The position numbers and the translations under genes were made by a program. Below are positions 53,788 to 63,325 of a DNA stretch of 64,000 bases, in pieces. The stretch is from Kangiella sp. (GTDB lineage: Bacteria > Pseudomonadota > Gammaproteobacteria > Enterobacterales > Kangiellaceae): the NCBI GenBank assembly GCA_028284185.1, contig JANQSG010000017.1, positions 248,001-312,000 on the forward strand, in the 5' to 3' direction. Under the pieces are notes generated by a model that was not told the DNA's origin, searched no databases, and saw nothing but the letters and a program-made list of their open reading frames with translations. Numbering within the stretch: the first letter of the stretch is position 1; each line of letters begins with the position of its first letter.

Positions 53788-54641
53788 TCACCTTGCAAAC
53801 CGCCGGTATTGAGCCATAAGACACTAGAACCCTTTTCAATCAATCCTTTGCTGACATAGTCCTGCAAAGCCATCAGAACTTTAGCATTATATTGTTTATC
53901 AATAGCAAAGCCATGATAGGTTTCAAACTCCTGTGCCAACACTAAAAGCTGCGAATTAACTTTAGCGAAACCACCACAATGGTAACCTGTTTCCAGGTGC
54001 CAATTGGTATGACTTTTTAAATACTGGTTCAAGATTTTTTTAAGGTATTCTGCGCCCTTAAAAGCCGCCACCCCAATAACCTGTGAGTCAGGAAAAACTT
54101 TGGTCAGGCCTGCTAGAGTGGCACCACTACCCACTCCACAAAAAACATAATCGTATCTTTTATCCACTTCCTGGGCTATTTCCATCACTCCCTGAACAGC
54201 TAATTCCGAAAAACCACCTTCGGATATCCAGTAACTTTCTTTACACTGATCATGGAAACGGTTCCAGTTGGTATTTTCGCGCAGTTGAGCATAATCGCCC
54301 CGACTGGTAAAAAGTAATTGCATACCCCAGTCCTGACAATCTTTTAAAGCAGGCGTTAATTCCTGCTTGGGATGAGCCCGAATATAGCCTGTGCTTTTAA
54401 AGCCAAGCTCCTTAGCCGTAAACGCCAATGCGTGCAGATGATTTGACCAGTTGCCACCCATTGAGACTACAGTTTTGCAACGTTTTTGCTCCGCATCATG
54501 GAATAAATATTTTAGTTTGCGCCATTTATTGCCTGAAATAATAGGATGCAATAAATCGTCACGTTTCATATCAACGTGCAGCTGATGTGTATCAAACAAT
54601 GCCAATTTGATTGGCTCAAGAGGTGAGTTTTGAAGCTTAAT
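53775..54641 (-). CDS. D-cysteine desulfhydrase / ACC deaminase-like PLP enzyme
   Basis: A PLP fold-type II enzyme of about 288 residues: PLP lysine in SGNKWRKL, the SMGGNWSNHLHALA substrate loop, and the cofactor-phosphate loop CGVGSGATLAG. The family covers ACC deaminase and D-cysteine desulfhydrase; residues that separate them cannot be judged by eye, but D-cysteine desulfhydrase is the commoner role in gammaproteobacteria. I place the start at GTG 54641, which overlaps the stop of the upstream lipoprotein gene by five bases; an ATG at 54674 in the same frame would add 11 residues with no homology. Confidence 0.82.
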   Translation of the reverse strand: MKLQNSPLEPIKLALFDTHQLHVDMKRDDLLHPIISGNKWRKLKYLFHDAEQKRCKTVVSMGGNWSNHLHALAFTAKELGFKSTGYIRAHPKQELTPALKDCQDWGMQLLFTSRGDYAQLRENTNWNRFHDQCKESYWISEGGFSELAVQGVMEIAQEVDKRYDYVFCGVGSGATLAGLTKVFPDSQVIGVAAFKGAEYLKKILNQYLKSHTNWHLETGYHCGGFAKVNSQLLVLAQEFETYHGFAIDKQYNAKVLMALQDYVSKGLIEKGSSVLWLNTGGLQGERTQ

Positions 54642-55140
54642 CACATTGCTCTTTTTCTGTATTCTGTGGCACAAATGTTAAGCCGCTATTATCAGTTTCT
54701 TGCCCCGTTTTAAATAAAAACAACTCACAATCTGCAGTAAGTCGAACTTCATATTCAGCAGCCAGTGTCGGTGTCAGAGCATGATATTGATAATAACAAA
54801 TATTGCTATTGTCTTTATCATGCACTTGTGACAAAGATATGGCCAGCGTTATAGGTTTTCCTACCGCAACTTCAATACTCTTAGCGACAGCAGCATCTCT
54901 TTGTGATTGATGGTGCAATAACACTCCTAAATAATTTTCATGAGACTTGTTGAGGTTTCTTTTAACCGGACATTCTAAGCTGCTGTAACCTTCCACTACC
55001 AATATCTGCTTAGCAGTATCTGCTGATGGCGTTATAAAATGGATCATGGCAGTATTAATTTCATTATTTTTTAGTTGAGTCTGATGGCTACAAGCAAATA
55101 GTGAAAAAGCAATCAATGCAGAAAATAGTAATTTATTCAT
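54637..55140 (-). CDS. Lipoprotein of unknown function
   Basis: A 167-residue precursor with a lipobox (LFAC, Cys at about 17) and a mature domain of about 150 residues with five further cysteines (including SSLECPVKRN, NICYYQ, TADCELF and EKEQCD). I do not recognise the family. It overlaps the start of the D-cysteine desulfhydrase-like gene, so they are one transcript, but a functional link cannot be read from sequence. Confidence 0.65.
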   Translation of the reverse strand: MNKLLFSALIAFSLFACSHQTQLKNNEINTAMIHFITPSADTAKQILVVEGYSSLECPVKRNLNKSHENYLGVLLHHQSQRDAAVAKSIEVAVGKPITLAISLSQVHDKDNSNICYYQYHALTPTLAAEYEVRLTADCELFLFKTGQETDNSGLTFVPQNTEKEQCD

Positions 55141-55245
55141 AAAGGTTATTTATTAAGATTTATGCCATTACCTTAACCTTAAAACTCAAACCTAAATAGC
55201 ACAAAAGTATCAATTTAAAAATCTTTTACTTATATTCGACATAAG

Positions 55246-55270
55246 AAAACCGGCTCAATTGAGCCGGCTT
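55246..55270 (-). terminator. Intrinsic terminator of pstS
   Basis: Read leftward: CCGGCTC, loop AATT, GAGCCGG, then TTTTC. It lies about 50 bases past the pstS stop. Confidence 0.85.
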
Positions 55271-55321
55271 AGAAAAGGACTTTATGACTTAAAGCCCTAT
55301 TAATAAAGTATAGAGGGCAAA

Positions 55322-56284
55322 TTACTTCATTAATTTTTTAAGTTGCTTTTCAGCAACTTTTGCAGGCAATGGAATATAACCGTCTTTAACTACCACTTCC
55401 TGACCTACTTTAGAAAGCACCATTTTCAAAAACTCAATTTCAATTGGCGCTAAAGGCTTGTTAGGATGCTTATTGACGTAAACGTACAATTGACGACCTA
55501 GTGGGTAATCACCAGAAACAGCATTTTCTGGGGTAGCGTCAACAAAAGGCTTACCTGCTTTTTTAGTTAAGGCAACCGCTTTCACGCCAGAAGTCTTGTA
55601 ACCAATACCAGAATAACCAATACCGTTTTTAGATAAACTTACTGATTGAACTACAGAAGCAGAACCAGGTTGTTCATTTACCGTATTCTTGAAATCACCT
55701 TTACAAAGAGCTTTTTTCTTGAAGTAACCGTAAGTACCTGATACCGAGTTACGACCATACAATTGGATATCACCAATAGCGTTAACGCCTAACTCGCTCC
55801 AGTCAGCAATATCACCTTCTGCGCCGCATTTACGGGTAGAAGAGAAGATAGCATCAACTTGAGGAATGGTTAAACCTTCAATTGGATTATCTTTATGTAC
55901 ATATACCGCTAAAGCGTCAATGGCTACGGCGATAGGAGTTGGTTTGTAACCGTGTTTCTTTTCAAAAGCTTCTAACTCTTTGTCCTTCATTTTACGGCTC
56001 ATAGGACCAAAGTTTGAAGTACCCTCAGTTAAAGCTGGTGGTGCAGTAGAAGAACCCGCTGCTTGAATTTGGATGTTAACATTTGGATATTGACGCTTGA
56101 ACTCTTCAGCCCATAGAGTCATCAAATTAGCCAAAGTATCAGAGCCTACCGAAGAAAGGTTGCCTGAAATACCACTGGTTTTTTTGTAAACATTTAAGTT
56201 TTCATCAACCTTTGCCCCAGCGAAAGCGCCTAAAGAAAAGGTTGATACTGCCGCCACTAAGGCAGCTTTTTTGAATAAATTCAT
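55322..56284 (-). CDS. pstS: Phosphate ABC transporter substrate-binding protein
   Basis: A 320-residue precursor with a signal peptide (cleavage after AFA at about 22), and a phosphate-binding fold: [30 protein letters not shown], the [10 protein letters not shown] and [13 protein letters not shown] loops that hold phosphate, and [10 protein letters not shown]. It is set apart from the other pst genes by two unrelated genes, and has its own PHO box 81 bases before its start and its own terminator, so it can be induced on its own under phosphate hunger. Confidence 0.9.
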   Translation of the reverse strand: MNLFKKAALVAAVSTFSLGAFAGAKVDENLNVYKKTSGISGNLSSVGSDTLANLMTLWAEEFKRQYPNVNIQIQAAGSSTAPPALTEGTSNFGPMSRKMKDKELEAFEKKHGYKPTPIAVAIDALAVYVHKDNPIEGLTIPQVDAIFSSTRKCGAEGDIADWSELGVNAIGDIQLYGRNSVSGTYGYFKKKALCKGDFKNTVNEQPGSASVVQSVSLSKNGIGYSGIGYKTSGVKAVALTKKAGKPFVDATPENAVSGDYPLGRQLYVYVNKHPNKPLAPIEIEFLKMVLSKVGQEVVVKDGYIPLPAKVAEKQLKKLMK

Positions 56285-56364
56285 TACGAACTCTCCAACT
56301 ACTATATAAAATTAACAGACGCGATAATTATGAGGGGAGAATATGAAAAGGATGTTACTGCAAT

Positions 56365-56382
56365 ATGACGGTTTTATGACAA
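56365..56382 (-). promoter_or_regulatory. PHO box upstream of pstS
   Basis: Read leftward: TTGTCATAAAACCGTCAT, two near-perfect 11-base repeats matching the PhoB consensus CTGTCATAAATCTGTCAT in most positions. It faces pstS, whose start is 81 bases away. PhoB is encoded in the same window. Confidence 0.88.
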
Positions 56383-56466
56383 TATTAAATCTTTATAACT
56401 AGCCAAGTTTGATAGATTTATAGTATAAATAGCAAAGATAAATTAACATCTTTATGGAATTTATGC

Positions 56467-57261
56467 ATGCTTCCTAGAAAATATAGAAAAAAGTCTTTTC
56501 TAAAATTTTCGTGTTCAGTAGATACCAATAAACTTTTAGAAGAATATAGATCAATTCCTGACTCAGCGTGGGGAAGTTCATACTGGGGTAATATTCATTG
56601 TTCTGTCGGAATGCTCTTATTGCGAGGAGGGAAACAAGGTACTGAGCATGATTTTTTCAGTGAATTAGTACACGATAAACCCATTCTTGACGAACTTCCA
56701 TATATAAAACACCTAATTAGCGAAGAAGGGCCCTTTGGGAAAGCTGGTTATGCTTTTATTTTTCGATTAGAACCTAATGGAGTCTCTCTAAAGCATCGAG
56801 ATATGATTAAAAAATGGGAAAATATGTATAGAATTCATGTTCCTATTATTACCAATGATGGCGCTTTTTTAATAGCTAACGAAAAATCTCAACACTTTAG
56901 TTTGGGATCTGCTTGGAGTTTTGATAACCAGTCTGATCATGGGGTTGTAAATGGTGATCAGGAAAGGGTGCATTTAATTTTTGACGTTGAATTTAATCCA
57001 AAACTAGCTAGAGCTATTGATAGCGCTAAATTTATTGAAGGTAAACGAATAAAAAAACATATAATTACCATTTCTAAAGAAAATAAAGCCAGAGCTTCTT
57101 ATCCTGGCGATCAAGTAATGAAAAATGCTATTCTCGACTTACGTCAAAGAGGTGCCAATGAGTCCCAAATCGCCGATTTCTTTAACGCCAAAAATATTCC
57201 AAGTAAATCTTACCCTGCAAAGCCTTGGGATAAAGAAATGATTCTGTCTTTATTAAATTAA
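56467..57261 (+). CDS. Aspartyl/asparaginyl beta-hydroxylase-like protein with recombinase-like tail
   Basis: A 264-residue protein. Residues about 25-185 match the Asp/Asn beta-hydroxylase fold (Fe(II)/2-oxoglutarate oxygenase): the iron ligands in LKHRDM, YRIHVPI, then WSFDNQSDHGVVNG with the distal His, and the 2-oxoglutarate-binding Arg in ERVHLIFDV. The last 47 residues (218-264) differ in character and read like the helical repeat of serine-recombinase C-termini (ILDLRQRGANESQIADFFN, then PWDKEMILSLL). Target unknown. It diverges from pstS across the PHO box. No ribosome site is clear. AT-rich compared with the phosphate genes around it. Confidence 0.72.
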   Translation: MLPRKYRKKSFLKFSCSVDTNKLLEEYRSIPDSAWGSSYWGNIHCSVGMLLLRGGKQGTEHDFFSELVHDKPILDELPYIKHLISEEGPFGKAGYAFIFRLEPNGVSLKHRDMIKKWENMYRIHVPIITNDGAFLIANEKSQHFSLGSAWSFDNQSDHGVVNGDQERVHLIFDVEFNPKLARAIDSAKFIEGKRIKKHIITISKENKARASYPGDQVMKNAILDLRQRGANESQIADFFNAKNIPSKSYPAKPWDKEMILSLLN

Positions 57262-57268
57262 ATATCTA

Positions 57269-57934
57269 CTACATTATTTTTTGTAAAAAGGCCATTGGAG
57301 AAAAAGATAATAAATGTAGTTCTTTACTTCGATCAACCCTAAATTGATTGTTTGCTTTCATAAATTTTTGTACTGCTGCGGTTGGCCCAGGTCCAAACTC
57401 GGGCCAAGCGGGATAGTAGTCAAAGCACGTATCTTCTGCAATAATGTAATTATTCTTTGTAACAAATTTAGAATACTCTTTGAGCTCTCGTAATTTATAT
57501 TGAGCTGAATGATCAGAGTCCAAAATAACAGTAACTGATTTTGCTTTACTAGCTTCAGCAGTAAGATAATCTAGTACTTTCAGTTCAACTGAACTACTTT
57601 CAATGTATTCAATTCTTGGATGCTGAGGTAAATTTTTCTGTAATTTTAGATCTATACTTATAACTTTCCCTTTACCCATCATATCAAACATATTTGCAAA
57701 AAATAATGCCGAGCCACCAAACAGTGTACCTGTTTCAATTAATAAATCTGTCTTTAATGAATGCATAATTTCTTGATAAACCCACATGTCCATAGGGCAT
57801 TTTGCTGCATTAATTCCCATCCAATTAGTCTTTTCGTATGTTTTTTGCCTAAAGTATAAAATGTTCACTAATCGAACCATTTCTCGAGCATCTTCAAGAG
57901 TAATGTTATCTCTATCTATAACAAGTTTATTCAT
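57269..57934 (-). CDS. CmcI-family SAM-dependent methyltransferase/hydroxylase-like protein
   Basis: A 221-residue protein of the cephalosporin hydroxylase (CmcI)/rhamnosyl O-methyltransferase family, with the SAM motif LIETGTLFGGSALFFA, ISIDL, the metal/substrate segment VILDSDHS, AEDTCFDYYPAWPEFGPGP and the ending AVQKFM. Such enzymes methylate sugars or natural products. ATG at 57934; the TTG at 57946 in frame is less likely. It faces the oxygenase gene end to end (7 bases apart) between pstS and phoR. Substrate and pathway not evident. Confidence 0.78.
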   Translation of the reverse strand: MNKLVIDRDNITLEDAREMVRLVNILYFRQKTYEKTNWMGINAAKCPMDMWVYQEIMHSLKTDLLIETGTLFGGSALFFANMFDMMGKGKVISIDLKLQKNLPQHPRIEYIESSSVELKVLDYLTAEASKAKSVTVILDSDHSAQYKLRELKEYSKFVTKNNYIIAEDTCFDYYPAWPEFGPGPTAAVQKFMKANNQFRVDRSKELHLLSFSPMAFLQKIM

Positions 57935-58035
57935 TGTTTTGTACAAATCTGATTAATATATTTCAATCTGCATAATACCTTAAATTTAGCTTTACTTTAA
58001 CGATAATAAGGTTCTAAAAGTGAAATTTTACTGGT

Positions 58036-59322
58036 TTAGGCTTTACTAAAGTAACAATAAAAACAACTACCTTTGCCAATTGTACTTTCAATTTTCAATT
58101 CAGCATTATGGTATTCAAGCACGTGTTTTACGATGGCTAAACCCAAACCAGTTCCGCCCTGTGCACGATTACGCCCTGGATCCACGCGATAAAAACGCTC
58201 GGTTAAACGAGGAATATGGCGAGCATCTATGCCTGGCCCATTATCTTCTACTTTGACGATGTAATGGGTTTGATCTTCTTGCCAGTAAATATTGATTTTC
58301 CCACCGACTTGGGTATATCGAATCGCATTAAATACTAAATTGGAAAAGGCACTTCTTAACTGTTTTTCAGAAGCTTTTAAGGTTGCCTTAGTGTGCGAAT
58401 GAAACAGAATCTGTTGATTTTTATCACCGCTAAGCGCTCTGGCTTCTGCACAAATGGTATCCAGTAAAAGGTTGATATCCAGTTCTTTATGACCATTAGT
58501 ATCGATTTTGGAGTCAAGCTTGGAAAGTAACAATAAGTCATCCACCAGATGCCCCATATTTAAAGCCTGCTGGCGCATCATCTTTAGTGGTTTTGCTACT
58601 GACTCCAGATGGGGGTTAACTTCAGGATCAAGCATTTCCAAGTAACCTGAAATCACCGTTAATGGTGTTCTTAATTCATGAGAAACATTAGCTACAAAAT
58701 CCTGACGAACCCTTTCTAAATGGTGTTTTTCAGTAACATCCCGCACCATCACCAGACGCTGCCCTTCGTTATATGATGTAATCTGGATGTTTAAAATTTT
58801 CTCATCATTAATAGGCGAGGGAATCATCAATGGTTTTTCATAGTCACGCACTTTTTCATACTCAATAAAATCAGGGTGTCGCAACAGATTAAACAAACGC
58901 TGACCAATATCCGAACCCGACTTCAGGCCCAATAAAGCTTCTGCTGCTTTATTAAACCAGCGGATTTCTCCCTGATTGCTGATGATCAAAACACCATCCT
59001 TTAAAGCACGAGTGGAGGCTCTAAACTCCGAAATAATATCCTGTAGTTTTCTTTTTTCTTTACGGTTTTGACGTTGTAGCGAATAAAAAGAATTAAATAT
59101 TTCTCCCCAGACTCCTGGAGCTGATGGTGGATAGAGTGCTTTTGATTTGGTTAACCAGCGAAATAAACGCGATAGTTGAATCAGGTTCCAACAGAGGTAA
59201 GCAAAAATAATAACTGCTATAACTTCAAGTGTTCGCTCAAACAAGGAGCCAATAAGTGCAGCGACAAAAGTTACGAAAGCCAGTACCCAAAACTCTGCCT
59301 GCCAGTAACGACTACCCCACAT
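58036..59322 (-). CDS. phoR: Phosphate regulon sensor histidine kinase
   Basis: A 428-residue inner-membrane kinase: two short membrane helices at about 10-48, a linker, a PAS domain (about 100-205), the dimerisation/phospho-acceptor helix with SHELRTPLTV, and the ATPase domain with N box (FSNLVFNAIRYT), G1 (VEDNGPGID) and G2 (GTGLGLAIVKH). Typical PhoR layout without periplasmic sensor domain; the Pst transporter and PhoU signal phosphate status to it. Last gene of the leftward operon, 12 bases after phoB. Confidence 0.93.
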   Translation of the reverse strand: MWGSRYWQAEFWVLAFVTFVAALIGSLFERTLEVIAVIIFAYLCWNLIQLSRLFRWLTKSKALYPPSAPGVWGEIFNSFYSLQRQNRKEKRKLQDIISEFRASTRALKDGVLIISNQGEIRWFNKAAEALLGLKSGSDIGQRLFNLLRHPDFIEYEKVRDYEKPLMIPSPINDEKILNIQITSYNEGQRLVMVRDVTEKHHLERVRQDFVANVSHELRTPLTVISGYLEMLDPEVNPHLESVAKPLKMMRQQALNMGHLVDDLLLLSKLDSKIDTNGHKELDINLLLDTICAEARALSGDKNQQILFHSHTKATLKASEKQLRSAFSNLVFNAIRYTQVGGKINIYWQEDQTHYIVKVEDNGPGIDARHIPRLTERFYRVDPGRNRAQGGTGLGLAIVKHVLEYHNAELKIESTIGKGSCFYCYFSKA

Positions 59323-59334
59323 AAAATTTAAACC

Positions 59335-60027
59335 TTATTTAGAAGAAAAACGATAACCAGAACCTCTTACCGTTTGCACATAACTTTCAACCTCAAAAGG
59401 TGCTAAAGCTTTTCTTAAGCGACGAATATGCACATCAACAGTTCTTTCTTCAACTACTACCTGCTGGCCCCAAACAGAATCCAGTAATTGATTGCGTGAA
59501 AAAACCCGACCGATATTACTCATAAAAAAGTGTAATATTTTATATTCAGTAGGTCCCAGATGAATTTCTTCACCCTTGATCAGCACTCGATGACCCGCAG
59601 TATCAATGGAAATATCACCATGTTGCAACTGTTCGCTGGCTTTATTGATCGCACCACTACGTCTTAATACAGCCTGCACCCGCGCTAACAGCTCTCTTGG
59701 TGAAAATGGTTTTACCACATAATCATCAGCACCTGCTTCCAGGCCCTGAACTCGATCATCTTCTTCACCACGAGCGGTTAATATAATCACTGGCAAATGT
59801 TGGTTCACTGGATCTTTTTTAAGCTTTTTGGTGAATTCAATCCCTGATGCACCTGGCAGCATCCAATCCACCAAAAACAGATCTGGCTGGAAACCTTCTT
59901 TCAATAGCCCAAAAACCCGCTCCGCTGTCGCAGCCTGCTCAACTTCATAACCAGCCTGCTCTAGGCAAAAAGCCAGCATTTCGCGAATATCACGCTCATC
60001 TTCCAGAATTAAAATTTTTGTGCTCAT
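59335..60027 (-). CDS. phoB: Phosphate regulon response regulator
   Basis: A 230-residue OmpR-type regulator: receiver domain (about 1-120) with the phospho-acceptor Asp in LVDWMLPG and the switch lysine in VVKPFSPREL, then a winged-helix DNA-binding domain (about 130-228) with LGPTEYKILHFF and VVEERTVDVHIRRLRKAL and the ending VRGSGYRF. It activates promoters with PHO boxes such as the one before pstS. 20 bases after phoU. Confidence 0.96.
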   Translation of the reverse strand: MSTKILILEDERDIREMLAFCLEQAGYEVEQAATAERVFGLLKEGFQPDLFLVDWMLPGASGIEFTKKLKKDPVNQHLPVIILTARGEEDDRVQGLEAGADDYVVKPFSPRELLARVQAVLRRSGAINKASEQLQHGDISIDTAGHRVLIKGEEIHLGPTEYKILHFFMSNIGRVFSRNQLLDSVWGQQVVVEERTVDVHIRRLRKALAPFEVESYVQTVRGSGYRFSSK

Positions 60028-60047
60028 GAATAAAAATCCTGATTATT

Positions 60048-60782
60048 TTACTGCACTTGTTTAGCACGACGACGCATATCATCCCAACTCATATGACGCA
60101 CATCCTGCCCCTGTACCAAATAAACTACGTATTCACAAATGTTATTAGCATGATCGCCAATACGCTCCAATGCTCGAGCCGCCCACATCATATCCAGAAC
60201 TTCTGAAATACGACGTGGTTCTTCCATCATATAAGTAATCAATTGGCGGGATATCGAATCATATTCATCATCGGCCTGATCATCCAGCTTGGCTACTTGT
60301 AAAGCGGTATCCACATCCATACGAGCAAAAGCATCTAAAGCACCGTGCAACATTTTCTTCACATGGTTACCTAAATGCTGCATAGCACCATATTGTAGTT
60401 TGCCATCCAAAGGATTAGTACGCTTAGAGGCCACATCTTTACTCAAGCGAGCAATTTTCTCCGCTTCATCACCAATACGCTCCAAATCCGTAATAGTCTT
60501 TAACACCGTTACAATCAAACGCAAATCACCTGCTGCCGGTTGGCGCTTGGCTAAAATTTTAGTACAGCCGTCATCGATTTGAATTTCAAGTTCATTCACT
60601 TTTTCATCAGCACCAATTACTTCTTCAGCCGCCGACTCATTGTGTTCAATAAAAGCATCCAAAGCTTTATTCATCTGTTCTTCCACTAAACCGCCCATGG
60701 TCAAAACTTCTTCCCGAATATTTTCCAGATCAGCATTGAACTGCTGTGAAATATGTTGACCTACTTGTTCGATATCCATCAT
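60048..60782 (-). CDS. phoU: Phosphate-signalling adaptor
   Basis: A 244-residue all-helical protein with two PhoU repeats, each bearing the acidic metal-binding pattern (DLERIGDEAEKIA in the first, RALERIGDHANNICEYVVYL in the second). It links the state of the Pst transporter to PhoR and limits phosphate uptake. GAGGT precedes the ATG at 60782. Its place between pstB and phoB is standard. Confidence 0.96.
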   Translation of the reverse strand: MMDIEQVGQHISQQFNADLENIREEVLTMGGLVEEQMNKALDAFIEHNESAAEEVIGADEKVNELEIQIDDGCTKILAKRQPAAGDLRLIVTVLKTITDLERIGDEAEKIARLSKDVASKRTNPLDGKLQYGAMQHLGNHVKKMLHGALDAFARMDVDTALQVAKLDDQADDEYDSISRQLITYMMEEPRRISEVLDMMWAARALERIGDHANNICEYVVYLVQGQDVRHMSWDDMRRRAKQVQ

Positions 60783-60830
60783 TTAAATACCTCTACTTTA
60801 TAATTCAGTTCGCATTTCCTAATTTCAGGA

Positions 60831-61679
60831 TCAGCCGTAACGACCCGTAATATAATCTTCAGTTTTCTTTTGTGTCGGGTTAGTGAAAATCTTATCCGTA
60901 TTATCAAACTCCACCAAGTCACCAATATACATAAAGGCGGTATAATCGGAAACGCGCGCTGCCTGTTGCATATTATGAGTTACAATAACAATCGTATAGT
61001 CTTTTTTAAGGTCATGGATCAACTCTTCAATTTTTAAGGTTGAAATTGGATCCAGCGCTGAAGCAGGCTCATCCAGCAACAAAACTTCGGGTTGTACCGC
61101 AATAGCACGAGCGATACACAACCTTTGCTGCTGACCGCCAGACATACCAAGTGCATTATCATGCAAACGATCTTTGACTTCATCCCACAAGGCAGCGCCT
61201 TTTAAGGCCCATTCAACTACTTCATCCAAAGTGCGTTTTTTATTAATCCCCTGCAAACGCAAACCGTAAGCAACATTTTCGTAAATGGACTTAGGGAAAG
61301 GGTTTGGCTTCTGAAATACCATACCCACATTACGACGCAATTCAGCAACATCCAAACCTGGCTGATAAATATTTTTATCAGCCATACGAATTTCACCACT
61401 AATATGCGCAATATCCACTAAATCATTCATACGGTTAAAACAGCGCAATAAGGTGGATTTACCACAACCCGAAGGACCGATAAAAGCAGTTACTTTCTTC
61501 TCAGGAATTTGTAAATCAATATCGTATAACGCCTGCTTATCGCCATAAAATAAATTCAGCTTTTCAACTTCAATGGCAATTTTTTCGTTCGCTAAAGGAT
61601 TGCTATTAGTCATAGCGGCCTCTGGTTTATTTTCCGTCGTTTGTTCATCAGTAACTTTTGTTTCAGTAACTTCAATCAT
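60831..61679 (-). CDS. pstB: Phosphate ABC transporter ATP-binding protein
   Basis: An ATPase of 282 residues: Walker [10 protein letters not shown], signature [10 protein letters not shown], Walker [13 protein letters not shown] and the H-loop [12 protein letters not shown], and the PstB ending TGRYG. It powers PstCA. The first 22 residues are a hydrophilic, Glu-rich extension; an internal ATG at 61613 with AGAGG before it may be the true start, giving about 260 residues, the usual PstB length. Operon gene after pstA (20 bases). Confidence 0.95.
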   Translation of the reverse strand: MIEVTETKVTDEQTTENKPEAAMTNSNPLANEKIAIEVEKLNLFYGDKQALYDIDLQIPEKKVTAFIGPSGCGKSTLLRCFNRMNDLVDIAHISGEIRMADKNIYQPGLDVAELRRNVGMVFQKPNPFPKSIYENVAYGLRLQGINKKRTLDEVVEWALKGAALWDEVKDRLHDNALGMSGGQQQRLCIARAIAVQPEVLLLDEPASALDPISTLKIEELIHDLKKDYTIVIVTHNMQQAARVSDYTAFMYIGDLVEFDNTDKIFTNPTQKKTEDYITGRYG

Positions 61680-61699
61680 TTTTTCACCATCAAAGTTGA

Positions 61700-63313
61700 T
61701 TATTGCTCAAGCGATTTATATTTTTCGCGCAAGTTATTACGGATCTTAATCGCCGCAATATTCAATAAAATAATAATTAATACTAACAATAAAGCAGTGG
61801 CATAAACCAATGGTCTGGCTGCTTCAACATTTGGACTCTGGAAACCTACATCATAAATATGAAAACCCAGGTGCATAAATTTACGCTCCAGATGCAAAAA
61901 TGGTGCATTAGCATCCAGGGGTAAAGTTGGCGCTAATTTCACTACCCCCACCAGCATCAATGGAGCAACTTCACCTGCGGCACGTGCCACCGCTAAAATC
62001 AAACCGGTCATCATGGCAGGACTGGCCATCGGCAATACAGTTTTCCATAAAGTCTCAAACTTAGTGGCACCCAAAGCCAGACTACCTTCACGAATAGCGC
62101 TTGGAATACGCGCCAGACCTTCCTCAGTAGAAACAATCACTACTGGCAAAGTTAATAGTGCTAAGGTTAATGAAGCCCAAATCAAACCTGGGGTACCAAA
62201 CATAGGCGATGGCTTAACTTCTGGATAAAACAGCTCATCTATCGAGCCACCCAGAAAATACACAAAAAAGCCTAAACCAAATACGCCATAAACAATCGAA
62301 GGCACACCTGCCAAGTTGTTTACTGCAATACGAATAGTTCGGGTTAATGGACCTTGCTTGGCGTATTCGCGCATATAAACCGCTGCGATCACGCCTAATG
62401 GTGTCACCACCACTGACATCAACAAGACCATCAAGATGGTGCCGAAAATTGCGGGAAAAACACCACCTTCGGTATTGGCCTCACGCGGTTCATCAAAAAT
62501 AAATTCGCCTAACTTGGAAAAATAGTGACCAATTTTTGAAAAGAAGCCCATTTGATTCGGCTGGAAAGAGCGCACCATTAACGATGCATTAACGCTTTTG
62601 GTTTCACCGCCAATCAATTCAAACTCAGCACTATCACGCTTAATCTGAGCATAAAGTTTTTGTAACTCAGCTTGATAATCTAAAAATTGCTGATTGAACT
62701 GTGCTCTTTGCTGATCCAAATCAGCCAAAGCTTCAGGCGTTAATTTATCATCCAGCTCTAAACGTCTTTGCTCTAAACGCAATTGCTCCAGATCGTAGTT
62801 AATACTACCAATATCATCCGCTTCAATTTCACGAATTTGATCATGTAAATCGCTGGCACGCTCAATAATGGCTTCAAGATTTTCGCCAGTTGCTTCTACT
62901 GACTTACCGTCCATAGAAATACTGTTGATAAAACCGTATAAATTGCCCCATTCGCGACGCTCAACCACCACTACATCATTATGAGTCGATTCTTTTTTAA
63001 TGTCTTTCAAATCAAGCCAACGGAAATCGATACCATATTGATCACGGTTACCCATTTTGATTAGATATTGCTCACGCTCCACACCATTTTGTATATCTTC
63101 TTCATGATTATGGATCTCACCCATCACAACTTCTTTTTTGTCATCCAAATCCAGCTCAAAGGTTTTTACTTCGGCTGGCCAGAAATGACTTAAACCACGT
63201 ACAGCTATTAATAACAGCAGCCCCACTACCATAATGATTGAGATACTGATAGCACCCGCATTTAACCAAACCCAGTGTTGTCCGCCTTGAAAGAAATTTT
63301 TATTGTTACTCAT
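61700..63313 (-). CDS. pstA: Phosphate ABC transporter permease with long periplasmic insert
   Basis: A 537-residue permease; E. coli PstA is 296. One membrane helix at about 17-40 is followed by a large soluble region (about 41-285) that includes a charged coiled coil (about 155-220, rich in Glu/Gln/Leu heptads). The conserved permease core then spans about 285-525, with the ABC-contact loop [20 protein letters not shown] (about 405-425). The long form occurs in several marine gammaproteobacteria. Its periplasmic part may interact with the cell wall or PstS. 12 bases after pstC. Confidence 0.9.
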   Translation of the reverse strand: MSNNKNFFQGGQHWVWLNAGAISISIIMVVGLLLLIAVRGLSHFWPAEVKTFELDLDDKKEVVMGEIHNHEEDIQNGVEREQYLIKMGNRDQYGIDFRWLDLKDIKKESTHNDVVVVERREWGNLYGFINSISMDGKSVEATGENLEAIIERASDLHDQIREIEADDIGSINYDLEQLRLEQRRLELDDKLTPEALADLDQQRAQFNQQFLDYQAELQKLYAQIKRDSAEFELIGGETKSVNASLMVRSFQPNQMGFFSKIGHYFSKLGEFIFDEPREANTEGGVFPAIFGTILMVLLMSVVVTPLGVIAAVYMREYAKQGPLTRTIRIAVNNLAGVPSIVYGVFGLGFFVYFLGGSIDELFYPEVKPSPMFGTPGLIWASLTLALLTLPVVIVSTEEGLARIPSAIREGSLALGATKFETLWKTVLPMASPAMMTGLILAVARAAGEVAPLMLVGVVKLAPTLPLDANAPFLHLERKFMHLGFHIYDVGFQSPNVEAARPLVYATALLLVLIIILLNIAAIKIRNNLREKYKSLEQ

Positions 63314-63325
63314 TGCTTAAACTCC

